Positions 14,439 through 28,200 of a stretch of DNA of 64,000 bases are shown one piece after another. Position 1 is the first letter of the stretch. Each line of letters starts with the position of its first letter. This stretch comes from Hydractinia symbiolongicarpus. Its lineage: Eukaryota > Cnidaria > Hydrozoa > Anthoathecata > Hydractiniidae. The notes beneath the pieces were generated by a model. That model was not told the origin of the DNA. It did no database searches and worked only from the letters and a program-made list of their open reading frames with translations. The stretch lies in contig NC_079876.1 of NCBI RefSeq assembly GCF_029227915.1, positions 37,183,828 to 37,247,827 of the forward strand, written 5' to 3'. The translations under genes were made by a program, and so were the position numbers.

Positions 14439-15630
14439 ACTGGGCGCTGTGGTAGCACTTCATTTAAAAACTTAGATTAATAAGTCATTATTGCGCGCTG
14501 AAGAAATAGCGACAGTTTCAAAACTACATTTCATTGCCTTTCTAACGGTGTCAGTCCATTTGACTTACAACGGTTGGGTCACATATTCGTACCAACATGT
14601 ACTTAGCGATATTTTTCTCATATTACTAGGTTTCATCGCTTTTAACAATGAAAGGATTGACTGTGGTACTTATTTGAACTAACTTTGGACTGTGACCTAA
14701 TAAATGTGATAAATGAGAAAATTGGACTCCAAGAAATAACATTCTTCTCAATTTGACATGATTGCCGGAAATCAGGGATTACACTGGGCGCTGTGGTACC
14801 ACTTCATTTAAAAACTTAGATTAATAAGTCATTTTTTACTGTGGGACCAATCCCAGCCGTTATCGCGCGCTGAAGAAATAGCGACAGTTTCGAAAACTAC
14901 ATTTTATTGATTTTCTAATGGTGTCAGTCCGTTTGAGTTACAACGGTTGTGTCACATATTCGTACCAACATGTATTTAGCGATATTTTTTTTGATATTAC
15001 TAGGTTGCATCGCTTTTAACAATGAAACCATTGACTGTGGGACTTAGTTGAACTAAGTTTGGACTGTGACCAAATAAATGTGATAAATGAGAAAATTGGA
15101 CTTCAAGAAATAACATTCTTCTCAATTTGACATGATTGCCGGAACTCAGCGATTACACTGGGCGCTGTGGTAGCACTTCATTTAAAAACTTAGATTAATA
15201 AGTCATTATCGCGCGCTGAAGAAATAGCGGCAGTTTCAAAAACTACATTTCATTGACTTTCTAACGGTGTCAGTCCGCTTGAGTTGCGACGGTTTGGTCG
15301 CATACTCGTACCAACATGTATTTAGCGCTATTTTTCTAATACTACTAGGTTGCATCGCTTTTAAATATGAAACGATTGACTGTGGGACTTATTTGAACTA
15401 ACTTTGGACTGTCACCTGATAAATGTGATAAAGGAGACAATTGGACTCCAAGAAATAACATTCTTCTTAATTTGACATGATTGCCGAAACTCAGCGATTA
15501 CAGTGGGCGCTGTGGTAGCGCTTCATTTAAAAATTTAGATAAATAAGTCATGCTTTACTGTGGGACCAATCCTAGACGTTATCGCGCGCTGAAGAACTAT
15601 CAACAGTTTCATAAACTACATTTCATTGAC
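14439..15630 (+). repeat. Mixed full-length and short monomers entering the deletion zone
   Basis: This block opens with the first two deletion monomers (spacings 344 and 345 bp). The short monomer at 14439 carries GAAAGGATTGACTGTGGTAC, a variant that recurs near 16830 and 18300. The monomer near 15300 carries TCGCATACTCGTACC, a variant otherwise seen in the first 5 kb and in the 25-31 kb units. It is a mosaic rather than a regular unit. Confidence 0.7.
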
Positions 15631-18540
15631 TTTCTAACGGTGTCAGTCCGTTTGAGTTACAACGGTTGGGTCACATATTCGTACCAACATGTATTTAGCG
15701 ATATTTTTGTTTAAAATTACTAGCTTGCATCGCTTTTAACAATGAAACAAATGATTGTGGGACTTAATTGAACAAACTTTGGACTGTGACCTGATAAATG
15801 TGATAAATGAGACAATTGGACTCCAAGAAATAACATTCTTCTTAATTTGACGTGATTGCCAGAACTCAGCGATTACACTGGGCGCTGTTGTAGCGCTTCA
15901 TTTAAAAATTTGGATAAATAAGTCATCATTTACTGTGGAACCTATCCTATCCGTTATCGAGCGCTGAAGAAATAGCGACAGTTTCAAAAACTACATTTCA
16001 TTGACTTTCTAACGGTGTCAGTCCGTTTGAGTTACAACGGTTTGGTCACCTATTCGTACCAACATGTATTTAGCGCTATTTTCTGATATTACTAAGTTGC
16101 ATCGCTTTTAACTATGAAACGATTGACTGTGGGACTTAATTGAACTAACTTTGGACTGTGACCTAATAAATGTGATAAATGAGAAAATTAGACTCCAAGA
16201 AATAACATTCTTCTCAATTTGACATGATTGCCGGAACTCAGCGATTACACTGGGCGCTGTGGTAGCACTTCTTTAAACACTTAGATAAATAAGTCATTTT
16301 TTACTGTGGGACCAATCCCAACCGTTATCGCGCGCTGAAGAAATAGCGACAGTTTCAAAAACTATATTTTATTGACTTTCTAATGGTGTCAGTCCGTTTG
16401 AGTTACAACGGTTGTGTCACATATTCGTACCAACATGTATTTAGCGATATTTTTTTTGATATTACTAGGTTGCATCGCTTTTAACAATGAAACGATTGAC
16501 TGTGTGACTTAGTTGAACTAAATTTGGACTGTGACCTAATAAATGTGATAAACGAGAAAATTGGACTCCAAGAAATAACATTCTTCTCAATTTGACATGA
16601 TTGCCGGAACTCAGCGATTACACTGGGCGCTGTGGTAGCCCTTCATTTAAAAACTTAAATTAATAAGTCATTATCGCGCGCTGAAGAAATAGCGACAGTT
16701 TCAAAACTACATTTCATTGCCTTTCTAACGGTGTCAGTCCGTTTGAGTTACAACGGTTGGGTCACATATTCGTACCAACATGTACTTAGCGATACTTTTC
16801 TCATATTACTAGATTGCATCGCTTTTAACAATGAAAGGATTGACTGTGGTACTTATTTGAACTAACTTTGGACTGTGACCTAATAAATGTGATAAATGAG
16901 AAAATTGGACTCCAAGAAATAACATTCTTCTCAATTTGACATGATTGCCGGAACTCAGGGATTACACTGGGCGCTGTGGTACCACTTCATTTAAAAACTT
17001 AGATTAATAAGTCATTTTTTACTGTGGGACCAATCCCAGCCGTTATCGCGCGCTGAAAAAATAGCGACAGTTTCAAAAACTACATTTCATTGACTTTCTA
17101 ACGGTGTCAGTCCGTTTGAGTTACAACGGTTGGGTCACATATTCGTACCAACATGTATTTAGCGATATTTTTGTTTAAAATTACTAGCTTGCATCGCTTT
17201 TAACAATGAAACAAATGATTGTGGGACTTAATTGAACAAACTTTGGACTGTGACCTGATAAATGTGATAAATGAGACAATTGGACTCCAAGAAATAACAT
17301 TCTTCTTAATTTGACGTGATTGCCAGAACTCAGCGATTACACTGGGCGCTGTTGTAGCGCTTCATTTAAAAATTTGGATAAATAAGTCATCATTTACTGT
17401 GGAACCAATCCTATCCGTTATCGAGCGCTGAAGAAATATCGACAGTTTCAAAAACTACATTTCATTGACTTTCTAACGGTGTCAGTCCGTTTGAGTTACA
17501 ACGGTTTGGTCACCTATTTGTACCAACATGTATTTAGCGCTATTTTTCTGATATTACTAAGTTGCATCGCTTTTAACTATGAAACGATTGACTGTGGGAC
17601 TTAATTGAACTAACTTTGGACTGTGACCTAATAAATGTGATAAATGAGAAAATTAGACTCCAAGAAATAACATTCTTCTCAATTTGACATGATTGCCGGA
17701 ACTCAGCGATTACACTGGGCGCTGTGGTAGCACTTCTTTAAACACTTAGATAAATAAGTCATTTTTTACTGTGGGACCAATCCCAACCGTTATCGCGCGC
17801 TGAAGAAATAGCGACAGTTTCAAAAACTATATTTTATTGACTTTCTAATGGTGTCAGTCCGTTTGAGTTACAACGGTTGTGTCACATATTCGTACCAACA
17901 TGTATTTAGCGATATTTTTTTTGATATTACTAGGTTGCATCGCTTTTAACAATGAAACGATTGACTGTGTGACTTAGTTGAACTAACTTTGGACTGTGAC
18001 CTAATAAATGTGATAAATGAGAAAATTGGACTCCAAGAAATAACATTCTTCTCAATTTGACATGATTGCCGGAACTCAGCGATTACACTGGGCGCTGTGG
18101 TAGCACTTCATTTAAAAACTTAGATTAATAAGTCATTATCGCGCGCTGAAGAAATAGCGACAGTTTCAAAACTACATTTCATTGCCTTTTTAACGGTGTC
18201 AGTCCGTTTGAGTTACAACGGTTGGGTCACATATTCGTACCAACATGTACTTAGCGATACTTTTCTCATATTACTAGATTGCATCGCTTTTAACAATGAA
18301 AGGATTGACTGTGGTACTTATTTGAACTAACTTTGGACTGTGACCTAATAAATGTGATAAATGAGAAAATTGGACTCCAAGAAATAACATTCTTCTCAAT
18401 TTGACATGATTGCCGGAACTCAGGGATTACACTGGGCGCTGTGGTACCACTTCATTTAAAAACTTAGATTAATAAGTCATTTTTTACTGTGGGACCAATC
18501 CCAGCCGTTATCGCGCGCTGAAAAAATAGCGACAGTTTCA
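15630..18540 (+). repeat. 1,465-bp four-monomer higher-order repeat, about two copies
   Basis: Anchors at 15877, 16249, 16622 and 16966 recur at 17341, 17714, 18087 and 18431, offsets of 1464-1465 bp. Each copy has spacings of 375, 372-373, 373 and 344 bp, so exactly one of its four monomers is the short type. Shared markers include GTTTAAAATTACTAGCTTGC (15710 and 17175 areas), GGTTTGGTCACCTATT, and a final monomer with GAAAGGATTGACTGTGG. Copies look almost identical by eye. Confidence 0.85.
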
Positions 18541-19850
18541 AAAACTACATTTTATTGATTTTCTAATGGTGTCAGTCCGTTTGAGTTACAACGGTTGTGT
18601 CACATGTTCGTACCAACATGTATTTAGCGATATTTTTTTGATATTACTAGGTTGCTCGCTTTTAACAATGAAACGATTGACTGTGGGACTTAATTAAACT
18701 AACTTTGGACTGTAACCTAATAAATGTGATAAATGAGACAATTGGACTCCAAGAAATAATATTGTTCTTAATTTGACGTGATTGCCAGAACTCAGCGATT
18801 ACACTGGGCGCTGTTGTAGCGCTTCATTTAAAAATTTGGATAAATAAGTCATCATTTACTGTGGAACCAATCCTATCCGTTATCGAGCGCTGAAGAAATA
18901 GCGACAGTTTCAAAAACTACATTTCATTGACCTTCTAACGGTGTCAGTCCGTTTGAGTTACAACGGTTTGGTCACCTATTCGTACCAACATGTATTTAGC
19001 GCTAACTTTGGACTGTGACCTAATAAATGTGATAAATGAGAAAATTGGACTCCAAGAAATAACATTCTTCTCAATTTGACATGATTGCCGGAACTCAGGG
19101 ATTACACTGGGCGCTGTGGTACCACTTCATTTAAAAACTTAGATTAATAAGTCATTTTTTACTGTGGGACCAATCCCAGCCGTTATCGCGCGCTGAAAAA
19201 ATAGCGACAGTTTCAAAAACTACATTTTATTGATTTTCTAATGGTGTCAGTCCGTTTGAGTTACAACGGTTGTGTCACATGTTCGTACCAACATGTATTT
19301 AGCGATATTTTTTTGATATTACTAGGTTGCTCGCTTTTAACAATGAAACGATTGACTGTGGGACTTAATTAAACTAACTTTGGACTGTAACCTAATAAAT
19401 GTGATAAATGAGACAATTGGACTCCAAGAAATAATATTGTTCTTAATTTGACATGATTGCCAGAACTCAGCGATTACACTGGGCGCTGTTGTAGCGCTTC
19501 ATTTAAAAATTTGGATAAATAAGTCATCATTTACTGTGGAACCAATCCTATCCGTTATCGAGCGCTGAAGAAATAGCGACAGTTTCAAAAACTACATTTT
19601 ATTGACCTTCTAACGGTGTCAGTCCGTTTGAGTTACAACGGTTTGGTCACCTATTCGTACCAACATGTATTTAGCGCTATTTTTCTGATATTACTAGGTT
19701 GCATCGCTTTTAACAATGAAACGATTGACTGTGTGACTTAGTTGAACTAACTTTGGACTGTGACCTAATAAATGTGATAAATGAGAAAATTGGACTCCAA
19801 GAAATAACATTCTTCTCAATTTGACATGATTGCCGGAACTCAGGGATTAC
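18431..19850 (+). repeat. 1,420-bp higher-order unit with a truncated monomer, copy 1
   Basis: Four monomers with spacings 372, 303, 372 and 373 bp. It can also be read as two dimers, one of 675 bp with the truncation and one of 745 bp. The marker GGTTGCTCGC (the CAT of GGTTGCATCGC reduced) falls at 18651 and 19326 in this copy and at 20071 and 20746 in the next, giving steps of 675, 745 and 675 bp. The unit begins and ends in the same core context as copy 2. Confidence 0.88.
18803..19105 (+). repeat. Truncated monomer (303 bp), copy 1
   Basis: About 70 bp is missing between TATTTAGCGCTA and CTAACTTTGG. The fused junction TTTAGCGCTAACTTTGG spans about 18996-19011. The lost part normally holds the T run, GATATTAC, GGTTGCATCGC and the first ACTGTGGGAC motif. 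Both parental ends carry CTA, so the deletion has 3 bp of microhomology. Confidence 0.92.
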
Positions 19851-21270
19851 ACTGGGCGCTGTGGTACCACTTCATTTAAAAACTTAGATTAATAAGTCAT
19901 TTTTTACTGTGGGACCAATCCCAGCCGTTATCGCGCGCTGAAAAAATAGCGACAGTTTCAAAAACTACATTTTATTGATTTTCTAATGGTGTCAGTCCGT
20001 TTGAGTTACAACGGTTGTGTCACATGTTCGTACCAACATGTATTTAGCGATATTTTTTTGATATTACTAGGTTGCTCGCTTTTAACAATGAAACGATTGA
20101 CTGTGGGACTTAATTAAACTAACTTTGGACTGTAACCTAATAAATGTGATAAATGAGACAATTGGACTCCAAGAAATAATATTGTTCTTAATTTGACGTG
20201 ATTGCCAGAACTCAACGATTACACTGGGCGCTGTTGTAGCGCTTCATTTAAAAATTTGGATAAATAAGTCATCATTTACTGTGGAACCAATCCTATCCGT
20301 TATCGAGCGCTGAAGAAATAGCGACAGTTTCAAAAACTACATTTCATTGACCTTCTAACGGTGTCAGTCCGTTTGAGTTACAACGGTTTGGTCACCTATT
20401 CGTACCAACATGTATTTAGCGCTAACTTTGGACTGTGACCTAATAAATGTGATAAATGAGAAAATTGGACTCCAAGAAATAACATTCTTCTCAATTTGAC
20501 ATGATTGCCGGAACTCAGGGATTACACTGGGCGCTGTGGTACCACTTCATTTAAAAACTTAGATTAATAAGTCATTTTTTACTGTGGGACCAATCCCAGC
20601 CGTTATCGCGCGCTGAAAAAATAGCGACAGTTTCAAAAACTACATTTTATTGATTTTCTAATGGTGTCAGTCCGTTTGAGTTACAACGGTTGTGTCACAT
20701 GTTCGTACCAACATGTATTTAGCGATATTTTTTTGATATTACTAGGTTGCTCGCTTTTAACAATGAAACGATTGACTGTGGGACTTAATTAAACTAACTT
20801 TGGACTGTAACCTAATAAATGTGATAAATGAGACAATTGGACTCCAAGAAATAATATTGTTCTTAATTTGACATGATTGCCAGAACTCAGCGATTACACT
20901 GGGCGCTGTTGTAGCGCTTCATTTAAAAATTTGGATAAATAAGTCATCATTTACTGTGGAACCAATCCTATCCGTTATCGAGCGCTGAAGAAATAGCGAC
21001 AGTTTCAAAAACTACATTTCATTGACCTTCTAACGGTGTCAGTCCGTTTGAGTTACAACGGTTTGGTCACCTATTCGTACCAACATGTATTTAGCGCTAT
21101 TTTTCTGATATTACTAGGTTGCATCGCTTTTAACAATGAAAGGATTGACTGTGGTACATATTTGAACTAACTTTGGACTGTGACCTAATAAATGTGATAA
21201 ATGAGAAAATTGGACTCCAAGAAATGACATTTTTCTCAATTTGACATGATTGCCGGAACTCAGCGATTAC
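19851..21270 (+). repeat. 1,420-bp higher-order unit with a truncated monomer, copy 2
   Basis: Anchors 20223, 20526, 20898 and 21271 lie exactly 1,420 bp after 18803, 19106, 19478 and 19851. The truncated monomer is reproduced with the same junction. Differences between copies are few. One is near 21135, where copy 2 has GAAAGGATTGACTGTGGTAC and copy 1 has GAAACGATTGACTGTGTGAC. Similarity stops just after 21271, where the sequence changes to GCGGTAGAACTTC. Confidence 0.88.
20223..20525 (+). repeat. Truncated monomer (303 bp), copy 2
   Basis: Same junction as the copy 1,420 bp upstream, here at about 20416-20431. Because the junction is identical, the deletion happened once and was then duplicated with its neighbours. 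Confidence 0.92.
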
Positions 21271-24200
21271 ACTGGGCGCTGCGGTAGAACTTCAGTTAAA
21301 AACTTAGATTAATAAGTCATTATCGCGCGCTGAAGAAATAGCGGCAGTTTCAAAAACTACATTTCATTGAATTTCTAACGGTGTCAGTCCGTTTGAGTTA
21401 CAACGGTTGGGTCACATATTCGTACCAACATGTATTTAGCGATATTTTTGTTTAAAATTACTAGCTTGCATCGCTTTTAACAATGAAACAAATGATTGTG
21501 GGACTTAATTGAACTAACTTTGGACTGTGACCTAATAAATGTGATAAATGAGAAAATTGGACTCCAAGAAATGACATTTTTCTCAATTTGACATGATTGC
21601 CGGAACTCAGCGATTACACTGGGCGCTGTGGTAGCGCTTCATTTAAAAATTTAGATAAATAAGTCATGCTTTACTGTAGGACCAATCCTAGACGTTATCG
21701 CGCGCTGAAGAACTATCAACAGTTTCATAAACTACATTTCATTGAATTTCTAACGGTGTCAGTCCGTTTGAGTTACAACGGTTGGGTCACATATTCGTAC
21801 CAACATGTATTTAGCGATATTTTTGTTTAAATTACTAGCTTGCATCGCTTTTAACAATGAAACAAATGATTGTGGGACTTAATTGAACAAACTTTGGACT
21901 GTGACCTGATAAATGTGATAAATGAGACAATTGGACTCCAAGAAATAACATTCTTCTAAATTTGATGTGATTGCCAGAACTCAGCGATTACACTGGGCGC
22001 TGTTGTAGCGCTTCATTTAAAAATTTGGATAAATAAGTCATCATTTACTGTGGAACCAATCCTATCCGTTATCGAGCGCTGAAGAAATAGCGACAGTTTC
22101 AAAAACTACATTTCATTGACTTTCTAACGGTGTCAGTTCGTTTGAGTTACAACGGTTTGGTCACCTATTCGTACCAACATGTATTTAGCGCTATTTTTCT
22201 GATATTACTAAGTTGCATCGCTTTTAACTACGAAACGATTGACTGTGGGACTTAATTGAACTAACTTTGGACTGTGACCTAATAAATGTGATAAATGAGA
22301 AAATTAGACTCCAAGAAATAACATTCTTCTCAATTTGACATGATTGCCGGAACTCAGCGATTACACTGGGCGCTGTGGTAGCACTTCTTTAAACACTTAG
22401 ATAAATAAGTCATTTTTTACTGTGGGACCAATCCCAGCCGTTATCGTGCGCTGAAGAAATAGCGACAGTTTCAAAAACTATGTTTTATTGACTTTCTAAT
22501 GGTATCAGTCCGTTTGAGTTACAACGGTTATGTCACATATTCGTACCAACATGTATTTAGCGATATTTTTTTTGATATTACTAGGTTGCATCGCTTTTAA
22601 CAATGAAACGATTGACTGTGGGACTTAGTTGAACTAACTTTGGACTGTGACCTAATAAATGTGATAAATGAGAAAATTGGACTCCAAGAAATAACATTCT
22701 TCTCAATTTGACATGATTGCCGGAACTCAGCGATTACACTGGGCGCTGTGGTAGCACTTCATTTAAAAACTTAGATTAATAAGTCATTATCGCGCGCTGA
22801 AGAAATAGCGACAGTTTCAAAACTACATTTCATTGCCTTTCTAACGGTGTCAGTCCGTTTGAGTTACAACGGCTGCGTCACATATTCGTACCAACATGTA
22901 CTTAGCGATATTTTTCTCATATTACTAGGTTGCATCGCTTTTAGCAATGAAAGGATTGACTGTGGTACTTATTTGAACTAACTTTGGACTGTGACCTAAT
23001 AAATGTGATAAATGAGAAAATTAGACTCCAAGAAATAACATTCTTCTCAATTTGACATGATTGCCGGAACTCAGGGATTACACTGGGCGCTGTGGTAGAA
23101 CTTCAGTTAAAAACTTAGATTAATAAGTCATTATCGCGCGCTGAAGAAATAGCGGCAGTTTCAAAAACTACATTTCATTGAATTTCTAACGGTGTCAGTC
23201 CGTTTGAGTTACAACGGTTGGGTCACATATTCGTACCAACATGTATTTAGCGATATTTTTGTTTAAAATTACTAGCTTGCATCGCTTTTAACAATGAAAC
23301 GATTGACTGTGGGACTTAATTGAACTAACTTTGGACTGTGACCTAATAAATGTGATAAATGAGAAAATTAGACTCCAAGAAATAACATTCTTCTCAATTT
23401 GACATGATTGCCGGAACTCAGCGATTACACTGGGCGCTGTGGTAGCACTTATTTAAACACTTAGATAAATAAGCCATTTTTTACTGTGGGACCAATCCCA
23501 GCCGTTATCGCGCGCTGAAGAAATAGCGACAGTTTCAAAAACTATGTTTTATTGACTTTCTAATGGTGTCAGTCCGTTTGAGTTACAACGGTTGTGTCAC
23601 ATATTCGTACCAACATGTATTTAGCGATATTTTTTTTGATATTACTAGGTTGCATCGCTTTTAACAATGAAACGATTGACTGTGGGACTTAGTTGAACTA
23701 ACTTTGGACTGTGACCTAATAAATGTGATAAATGAGAAAATTGGACTCCAAGAAATAACATTCTTCTCAATTTGACATGATTGCCGGAACTCAGCGATTA
23801 CACTGGGCGCTGTGGTAGCACTTCATTTAAAAACTTAGATTAATAAGTCATTATCGCGCGCTGAAGAAATAGCGACAGTTTCAAAACTACATTTCATTGC
23901 CTTTCTAACGGTGTCAGTCCGTTTGAGTTACAACAGTTGCGTCACATATTCGTACCAACATGTACTTAGCGATATTTTTCTCATATTACTAGGTTGCATC
24001 GCTTTTAACAATGAAAGGATTGACTGTGGTACTTATTTGAACTAACTTTGGACTGTGACCTAATAAATGTGATAAATGAGAAAATTAGACTCCAAGAAAT
24101 AACATTCTTCTCAATTTGACATGATTGCCGGAACTCAGGGATTACATTGGGCGCTGTGGTACCACTTCATTTAAAAACTTAGATTAATAAGTCATTTTTT

Positions 24201-24440
24201 ACTGTGGGACCAATCCCAGCCGTTATCGCGCGCTGAAGAAATAGCGACACTTTCAAAAACTACATTTTATTGATTTTTCTAATGGTGTCAGTCCGTTTGA
24301 GTTACAACGGTTGTGTCACATATTTGTACCAACATGTATTTAGCGATATTTTTTTTGATATTACTAGGTTGCATCGCTTTTAACAATGAAACGATTGACT
24401 GTGGGACTTAGTTGAACTAACTTTGGACTGTGACCTAATA
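21271..24440 (+). repeat. Irregular block with a 1,064-bp three-monomer repeat
   Basis: Spacings alternate between 373-375 and 344-347 bp. Anchors 22365, 22738 and 23082 recur at 23429, 23802 and 24146, an offset of 1,064 bp. Similarity runs from about 22220-23095 to 23284-24160. A shared rare variant is AAAACTATGTTTTATTG near 22480 and 23540. The monomers starting at 21271 and 23082 carry GGTAGAACTTCAGTTAAAAAC and are 347 bp apart from the next anchor, so they are a sub-variant of the short class. Confidence 0.78.
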
Positions 24441-25237
24441 AATGTGATAAATGAGAAAATTGGACTCCAAGAAATAACATTCTTCTCAATTTGACATGAT
24501 TGCCGGAACTCAGCGATTACACTGGGCGCTGTGGTAGCACTTCATTTAAAAACTTAGATTAATAAGTCATTATCGTGCGCTGAAGAAATAGCGACAGTTT
24601 CAAAACTATATTTCATTGCCTTTCTAACGGTGTCAGTCCGTTTGAGTTACAACGGTTGGGTCACATATTCGTACCAAGATGTACTTAGCGATATTTTTCT
24701 CATATTACTAGGTTGCATCGCTTTTAACAATGAAAGGATTGACTGTGGTACTTATTTGAACTAACCTTGGACTGTGACCTAATAAATGTGATAAATGAGA
24801 AAATTGGACTCCAAGAAATAACATTCTTCTTAATTTGACATGATTGCCGGAACTCAGCGATTACACTGGGCGCTGTGGTAGCACTTCATTTAAAAACTTA
24901 GATTAATAAGTCATTTTTTAATGTGGGACCAATCCCAGCCGTTATCGCGCGCTGAAGAAATAGCGACAGTTTCAAAAACTACATTTTATAGATTTTCTAA
25001 TGGTGTCAGTCCGTTTGAGTTACAACGGTTGGGTCACATATTCGTACCAACATGTATTTAGCGATATTTTTTTGATATTACTAGGTTGCATCGCTTTTAA
25101 CAATGAAACGATTGACTGTGGGACTTAGTTGAACTAACTTTGGACTGTGACCTAATAAATGTGATAAATGAGAAAATTGGACTCCAAGAAATAACATTCT
25201 TCTCAATTTGACATGATTGCCGGAACTCAGCGATTAC

Positions 25238-28200
25238 ACTGGGCGCTGTGGTAGCACTTCATTTAAAAACTTAGATTAATAAGTCATTATCGCGCGCTGA
25301 AGAAATAGCGACAGTTTCAAAAACTACATTTCATTGACTTTCTAACGGTGTCAGTCCGTTTAAGTTACGACGGTTTGGTCGCATACTCGTACCAACATGT
25401 ATTTAGCGCTATTTTTCTAATATTACTAGGTTGCATCGCTTTTAACTATGAAACGATTGACTGTGGGACTTATTTGAACTAACTTTGGACTGTCACCTGA
25501 TAAATGTGATAAAGGAGACAATTGGACTCCAAGAAATAACATTCTTCTTAATTTGACATGATTGCCGAAACTCAGCGATTACACTGGGTGCTGTGGTAGC
25601 GCTTCATTTAAAAATTTAGGTAAATAAGTCATGCTTTACTGTGGGACCAATCCTAGATGTTATCGCGCGCTGAAGAACTATCGACAGTTTCATAAACTAC
25701 ATTTCATTGACTTTCTAACGGTGTCAGTCCGTTTGAGTTACAACGGTTGGGTCACATATTCGTATCAACATGTATTTAGCGATAATTTTGTTTAAAATTA
25801 CTAGCTTGCATCGCTTTTAACAATGAAACAAATGATTGTGGGACTTAATTGAACAAACTTTGGACTGTGACCTGATAAATGTGATAAATGAGACAATTGG
25901 ACTCCAAGAAATAACATTCTTCTTAATTTGACGTGATTGCCAGAACTCAGCGATTACACTGGGCGCTGTTGTAGCGCTTCATTTAAAAATTTAGATAAAT
26001 AAGTCATCATTTACTGTGGAACCAATCCTATCCGTTATCGAGCGCTGAAGAAATAGCGACAGTTTCAAAAACTACATTTTACTGACTTTCTAACGGTGTC
26101 AGTCCGTTTGAGTTACAACGGTTTGGTCACCTATTCGTACCAACATGTATTTAGCGCTATTTTTCTGATATTACTAAGTTGCATCGCTTTTAACTATGAA
26201 ACGATTGACTGTGAGACTTAATTGAGCTAACTTTGGACTGTGACCTAATAAATGTGATAAATGAGAAAATTGGACTCCAAGAAATAACATTCTTCTCAAT
26301 TTGACATGATTGCCGGAACTCAGCGATTACACTGGGCGCTGTGGTAGCACTTCATTTAAAAACTTAGATTAATAAGTCATTATCGTGCGCTGAAGAAATA
26401 GCGACAGTTTCAAAACTATATTTCATTGCCTTTCTAACGGTGTCAGTCCGTTTGAGTTACAACGGTTGGGTCACATATTCGTACCAAGATGTACTTAGCG
26501 ATATTTTTCTCATATTACTAGGTTGCATCGCTTTTAACAATGAAAGGATTGACTGTGGTACTTATTTGAACTAACCTTGGACTGTGACCTAATAAATGTG
26601 ATAAATGAGAAAATTGGACTCCAAGAAATAACATTCTTCTTAATTTGACATGATTGCCGGAACTCAGCGATTACACTGGGCGCTGTGGTAGCACTTCATT
26701 TAAAAACTTAGATTAATAAGTCATTTTTTAATGTGGGACCAATCCCAGCCGTTATCGCGCGCTGAAGAAATAGCGACAGTTTCAAAAACTACATTTTATA
26801 GATTTTCTAATGGTGTCAGGCCGTTTGAGTTACAACGGTTGGGTCACATATTCGTACCAACATGTATTTAGCGATATTTTTTTTGATATTACTAGGTTGC
26901 ATCGCTTTTAACAATGAAACGATTGACTGTGGGACTTAGTTGAACTAACTTTGGACTGTGACCTAATAAATGTGATAAATGAGAAAATTGGACTCCAAGA
27001 AATAACATTCTTCTCAATTTGACATGATTGCCGGAACTCAGCGATTACACTGGGCGCTGTGGTAGCACTTCATTTAAAAACTTAGATTAATAAGTCATTA
27101 TCGCGCGCTGAAGAAATAGCGACAGTTTCAAAAACTACATTTCATTGACTTTCTAACGGTGTCAGTCCGTTTAAGTTACGACGGTTTGGTCGCATACTCG
27201 TACCAACATGTATTTAGCGCTATTTTTCTAATATTACTAGGTTGCATCGCTTTTAACTATGAAACGATTGACTGTGGGACTTATTTGAACTAACTTTGGA
27301 CTGTCACCTGATAAATGTGATAAAGGAGACAATTGGACTCCAAGAAATAACATTCTTCTTAATTTGACATGATTGCCGAAACTCAGCGATTACACTGGGC
27401 GCTGTGGTAGCGCTTCATTTAAAAATTTAGGTAAATAAGTCATGCTTTACTGTGGGACCAATCCTAGATGTTATCGCGCGCTGAAGAACTATCGACAGTT
27501 TCATAAACTACATTTCATTGACTTTCTAACGGTGTCAGTCCGTTTGAGTTACAACGGTTGGGTCACATATTCGTATCAACATGTATTTAGCGATAATTTT
27601 GTTTAAAATTACTAGCTTGCATCGCTTTTAACAATGAAACAAATGATTGTGGGACTTAATTGAACAAACTTTGGACTGTGACCTGATAAATGTGATAAAT
27701 GAGACAATTGGACTCCAAGAAATAACATTCTTCTTAATTTGACGTGATTGCCAGAACTCAGCGATTACACTGGGCGCTGTTGTAGCGCTTCATTTAAAAA
27801 TTTAGATAAATAAGTCATCATTTACTGTGGAACCAATCCTATCCGTTATCGAGCGCTGAAGAAATAGCGACAGTTTCAAAAACTACATTTTACTGACTTT
27901 CTAACGGTGTCAGTCCGTTTGAGTTACAACGGTTTGGTCACCTATTCGTACCAACATGTATTTAGCGCTATTTTTCTGATATTACTAAGTTGCATCGCTT
28001 TTAACTATGAAACGATTGACTGTGAGACTTAATTGAGCTAACTTTGGACTGTGACCTAATAAATGTGATAAATGAGAAAATTGGACTCCAAGAAATAACA
28101 TTCTTCTCAATTTGACATGATTGCGGAACTCAGCGATTACACTGGGCGCTGTGGTGGCACTTCTTTAAACACTTAGATTAGTAAGTCATTTTTTACTGTG

